Assembly: GCA_009693635.1 (NCBI GenBank)
Contig: SHWW01000004.1
Location: 1-55,009, forward strand
Reading direction: 5' to 3'
Length of the DNA: 55,009 nucleotides
Origin: Flavobacteriaceae bacterium
GTDB lineage: Bacteria; Bacteroidota; Bacteroidia; Flavobacteriales; Flavobacteriaceae
The position numbers and the translations under genes are program-made. A model generated the notes under the pieces. It made no database searches. It was not told where the DNA came from and saw nothing but the letters and a program-made list of their open reading frames with translations. Below, in pieces: positions 51,785-55,009 of this stretch. Every line of letters starts with the position of its first letter. Position 1 is the stretch's first letter.

Positions 51785-54049
51785 ATGAAAAACAAATTTA
51801 CAAAAGCTATTTTATTTACAGCTTTATTTTTCGGATCAGTGCTCACATTTGCTCAGCAAACTCCTGCAACTGAAACTAAAAAAGTTTCAAATTATAGTTA
51901 TACAGATGCTTTTGCGCCAAATTTCTATACTAAAAATGGAAATACAACTCGTTCTGCAAGCGGACAACCAGGTGAAAAATATTGGCAAAATAGAGCCGAT
52001 TATCAATTAACAGCCAATTTAAATGAGAAAACAAGCGAAATTGTAGGTTCAGAAACTTTGATATACACTAACAATAGTCCTGATAAATTGTCTTTCCTAT
52101 GGATGAACGTTGATCAGAATTTATTCAAAAATGATTCTCGTGGAAATGCCGTAGTTCCTGTATATGGAAGCCGTAATGGTGCTAGAGGAGAGAAATTTGA
52201 TGGTGGTCATAAAATTAAGTCCGTAAAAGTTGTAACTAATTTTGGCGGGAAAGCGGTTGAAAAAGACGCTAAATTTGAAATTAATGATACCAGAATGAAA
52301 ATATCTCTTCCCCAAGATTTGAATGCAAACGGAGCGTCAGTGAAAGTTAAAATTGAGTTTTCTTACATTTCTCCAAAATATGGTTCTGATAGAACAGGGG
52401 TTTTAGACACAAAAAATGGAAAAGTTTTCACCATTGCACAATGGTATCCTAGAATGTGTGTTTATGATGATGTGAAAGGTTGGAATACACCACCTTATCA
52501 AGGTGCTGGTGAGTTTTATTTAGAATATGGTGATTTCGATGTGAATATTACTGCTCCTTCAAATCATGTGGTGGTTTGTTCAGGTGAATTGGTTAATGCT
52601 ATTGAAGTTTATTCTGATAAACAACAAAAATTATGGGCTGCTGCTGCAAATAGTGATAAAACGGTCGTAATTCGTTCTGCTAATGATGTGGAAAATGCGG
52701 TTTCAAAACCATTGGCAAAACCTACATTAACATGGCATTTCAAAATTAAAAATTCTAGAGACGTTTCTTTTGCTTCCTCTGCAGCATTTATTATTGATGC
52801 CGCAAGAATCAATTTACCAAGTGGAAAAAAATCCCTTGCTATTTCAGCTTATCCAGTTGAATGTGAAGGCGATTCGGCATGGGGACGCTCTACAGAATAT
52901 ACTAAAACTTCTATTGAAAATTATTCAAAAAGATGGTTCGAATATCCTTATCCAGCAGCGACAAACGTAGCGGGAAATGAAGGTGGAATGGAATATCCTG
53001 GAATTGTTTTCTGCGGATGGGAATCTAAAGGGGAAGAATTATGGGGTGTTACTGATCACGAATTTGGACACATTTGGTTTCCAATGATTGTAGGTTCAAA
53101 TGAAAGATTATTCGCTTGGATGGACGAAGGATTTAATACATTTATCAATTCTTTAAGTTCTGTGGATTTCAATAATGGAGAATATAAATCTCCTGAAACA
53201 GATATGCATCAAATGTCGGAAGTATTCACAAGACCTTCTATGGAGCCTATATTTACTGCCCCAGATTGCTTTAAAGAAGCAAATATGGGTATGTTAGCGT
53301 ACTACAAACCTTCATCAGGATTAGTAATGTTAAGAGAACAAATTTTAGGTAAAGAACGTTTTGATAATGCATTTAAAACCTATGTTGCAAGATGGGCGTT
53401 TAAACATCCTACTCCAGATGATTTTTTTAGAACTATAGAAAACGTAGCTGGTGAAGATTTAAATTGGTTTTGGAGAGGTTGGTTTATTAATAACTGGCGT
53501 TTTGACCAAGGAATTACCAAAGTTAAATATGTGAAAAACAATCCAAAATTAGGAGTGGTGATTTCATTAGAAAATCTTGAAAAAATGCCTCTACCTGTTG
53601 TTTTAGATATCAAATTTAAAAGCGGTGCGGTAAGCAGAGTGAATTTACCTGTTGAAATTTGGCAAAAAAATGTTGATTGGTCATTTAAATATGATTCTAC
53701 TGAAGAAATTATCAGCATTATTTTAGACCCTGATCATGTTTTTCCTGATGTAAATAGTGCCAATAACACTTGGACTCCAGCTGCTGGAGAATTAGAAAAA
53801 GACGTTATTTTAGATGTTTATTTTGGAAGTTATTCAAGTGCAATGATTCCTATCAAAATTGTTATTTTTGAAGAAGACGGTTCGCTTGTTGCAAAAGCTA
53901 CAGGTCAACCTAATATTCCACTTGAAAATGCAGGAAAAGACAAATTTACTTTTGATCAAGCAGGTTTAACAATCCAATTTAACGAAGCTAAAACAGAATT
54001 AAATTTAAAGATTAACGGTCAAACGTTTTTGTTTACAAAAGACAAATAA
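51785..54049 (+). CDS. Secreted M1-family metallopeptidase
   Basis: Signal peptide [36 protein letters not shown] (exopeptidase GxMEN-like), zinc motif [30 protein letters not shown]. Confidence 0.93.
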   Translation: MKNKFTKAILFTALFFGSVLTFAQQTPATETKKVSNYSYTDAFAPNFYTKNGNTTRSASGQPGEKYWQNRADYQLTANLNEKTSEIVGSETLIYTNNSPDKLSFLWMNVDQNLFKNDSRGNAVVPVYGSRNGARGEKFDGGHKIKSVKVVTNFGGKAVEKDAKFEINDTRMKISLPQDLNANGASVKVKIEFSYISPKYGSDRTGVLDTKNGKVFTIAQWYPRMCVYDDVKGWNTPPYQGAGEFYLEYGDFDVNITAPSNHVVVCSGELVNAIEVYSDKQQKLWAAAANSDKTVVIRSANDVENAVSKPLAKPTLTWHFKIKNSRDVSFASSAAFIIDAARINLPSGKKSLAISAYPVECEGDSAWGRSTEYTKTSIENYSKRWFEYPYPAATNVAGNEGGMEYPGIVFCGWESKGEELWGVTDHEFGHIWFPMIVGSNERLFAWMDEGFNTFINSLSSVDFNNGEYKSPETDMHQMSEVFTRPSMEPIFTAPDCFKEANMGMLAYYKPSSGLVMLREQILGKERFDNAFKTYVARWAFKHPTPDDFFRTIENVAGEDLNWFWRGWFINNWRFDQGITKVKYVKNNPKLGVVISLENLEKMPLPVVLDIKFKSGAVSRVNLPVEIWQKNVDWSFKYDSTEEIISIILDPDHVFPDVNSANNTWTPAAGELEKDVILDVYFGSYSSAMIPIKIVIFEEDGSLVAKATGQPNIPLENAGKDKFTFDQAGLTIQFNEAKTELNLKINGQTFLFTKDK

Positions 54050-54070
54050 TAGTTAGTTATAATTCAAAAA

Positions 54071-54102
54071 AAAACACCAGCTGTAATGTTGGTGTTTTTT
54101 TT
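54071..54102. terminator. Terminator between convergent M1 peptidase and agmatine deiminase-like genes
   Basis: AAAACACCA...TGGTGTTTTTTTT hairpin, A/T runs on both sides. Confidence 0.75.
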
Positions 54103-54107
54103 ATCTC

Positions 54108-55009
54108 TTAAGCTGGAATTTGCTGACTTAAACAATGCAGTGTTCCAAATCCCCAAATTAAATCAATAGCGCTAATTCCTATAATTTCTCGATCTGTAAA
54201 ACAATCAGCTAGAATATTCAATGCAACTCTATCATTAGAATCATTAAAGGTTGGAACCAACACGCACTTATTTAATATTAAAAAATTAGCATAGCTTGCC
54301 GGTAACACAATGCCGTCAAAATAAATTCTTTTTGGCATTGGTAATTCCACTATGTTTAAAGGTTTTCCATTTTCTAATTTTGCATTTTGCAGTCTTTTTA
54401 GATTGTCTTGCAACGGCTTATAGTTGTTGTCTTTTTTATCAGATTCAACAATAGTTACCACTGTATTTTCATTTACAAAACGACACAAATCATCAATATG
54501 ACCGTGGGTATCATCACCTTCAATTCCGTTTCCAAGCCAAATAACATTCGTAATTCCAAGGTATTCTTTGAAAACAGTTTCGTAATCAGCTTTTGTGAAA
54601 TTAGGATTTCTAACTTGAATAGTTGGGTGCATCAAGCACTCTTCTGAAGTAATAAGTGTTCCTTTCCCATTGGTTTCAATAGCGCCACCTTCTACAATTA
54701 CCGGTTTTCCTTTGTAGGTAACTTGTTGGACCGGAATGTCTAAAAATTTAGCCACCATTCTTGGCAACCACTTGTCCAATTGATAATTATTGTATTTTGT
54801 CCATCCATTGAAATTAAAGTCTAACGCTTCCTTTTTAGTTCCGTTTTTTATAATAATTGGACCTGAATCGCGCATCCAACTTCTATTTGTTTTATAAATT
54901 ATAAAAGAAACTGCTTTTATATTAACTTCAGCTATTTCTAGCATTCCAATCACTTTAGCTTTTAGTTTTTCATCGGCAACCACCAAAACAACTTCTTCAA
55001 ATGTGGTTA
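54108..55009 (-). CDS. Agmatine deiminase / peptidyl-arginine deiminase family protein (5' end beyond window)
   Basis: NRSWMRDSGPIII; GGAIETNGKGTLITSEECLMHP; IEGDDTHGHIDDLCRFV; GFGTLHCLSQQIPA. The frame is open to the window edge (TTFEEVVLVVADEK). Confidence 0.95.
   Translation of the reverse strand, partial: TTFEEVVLVVADEKLKAKVIGMLEIAEVNIKAVSFIIYKTNRSWMRDSGPIIIKNGTKKEALDFNFNGWTKYNNYQLDKWLPRMVAKFLDIPVQQVTYKGKPVIVEGGAIETNGKGTLITSEECLMHPTIQVRNPNFTKADYETVFKEYLGITNVIWLGNGIEGDDTHGHIDDLCRFVNENTVVTIVESDKKDNNYKPLQDNLKRLQNAKLENGKPLNIVELPMPKRIYFDGIVLPASYANFLILNKCVLVPTFNDSNDRVALNILADCFTDREIIGISAIDLIWGFGTLHCLSQQIPA

Noticed and set aside
1-55009. CRISPR arrays, tRNA/rRNA genes, transposases, phage or defence genes
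   Set aside because: Searched the gaps and ORFs on both strands; no supporting repeats, T-loop motifs or protein signatures were found.

Overview
This is an AT-rich, Flavobacterium-like (Bacteroidota) chromosomal window. It is dominated by housekeeping genes: yidC (partial), mnmA, lysA, gltD/gltB, sucC, uvrB, rlmF, the thrS-infC-rpmI-rplT translation operon, lpdA, rsmD, kdsB, fumC, rpsA, a SixA-ppk1-ppx polyphosphate operon, dnaX, rnpB (RNase P RNA), an M1 peptidase and a partial agmatine-deiminase family gene. I found no CRISPR array, tRNA, rRNA, prophage or transposase, and no defence island. The observations most worth a second look are: (1) a canonical A-AAA-AAG slippery site inside an A10 run in dnaX, where the -1 frame gives one Gly codon and then TGA, predicting a short gamma-like clamp-loader subunit; (2) two unlisted decayed genes in apparently empty intergenic DNA, an esterase remnant with two Trp-to-stop changes and an internal deletion, and a GNAT acetyltransferase remnant abutting rnpB; (3) infC, whose ORF-track entry is truncated because the likely start is a non-canonical AUA; (4) a VWA + ChlI/MoxR-like AAA+ gene pair with an Asn-Glu Walker B; (5) several promoter and leader structures of the Bacteroidota TTTG-N19-TAnnTTTG type. 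All calls come from reading the sequence by eye; no database searches were run.
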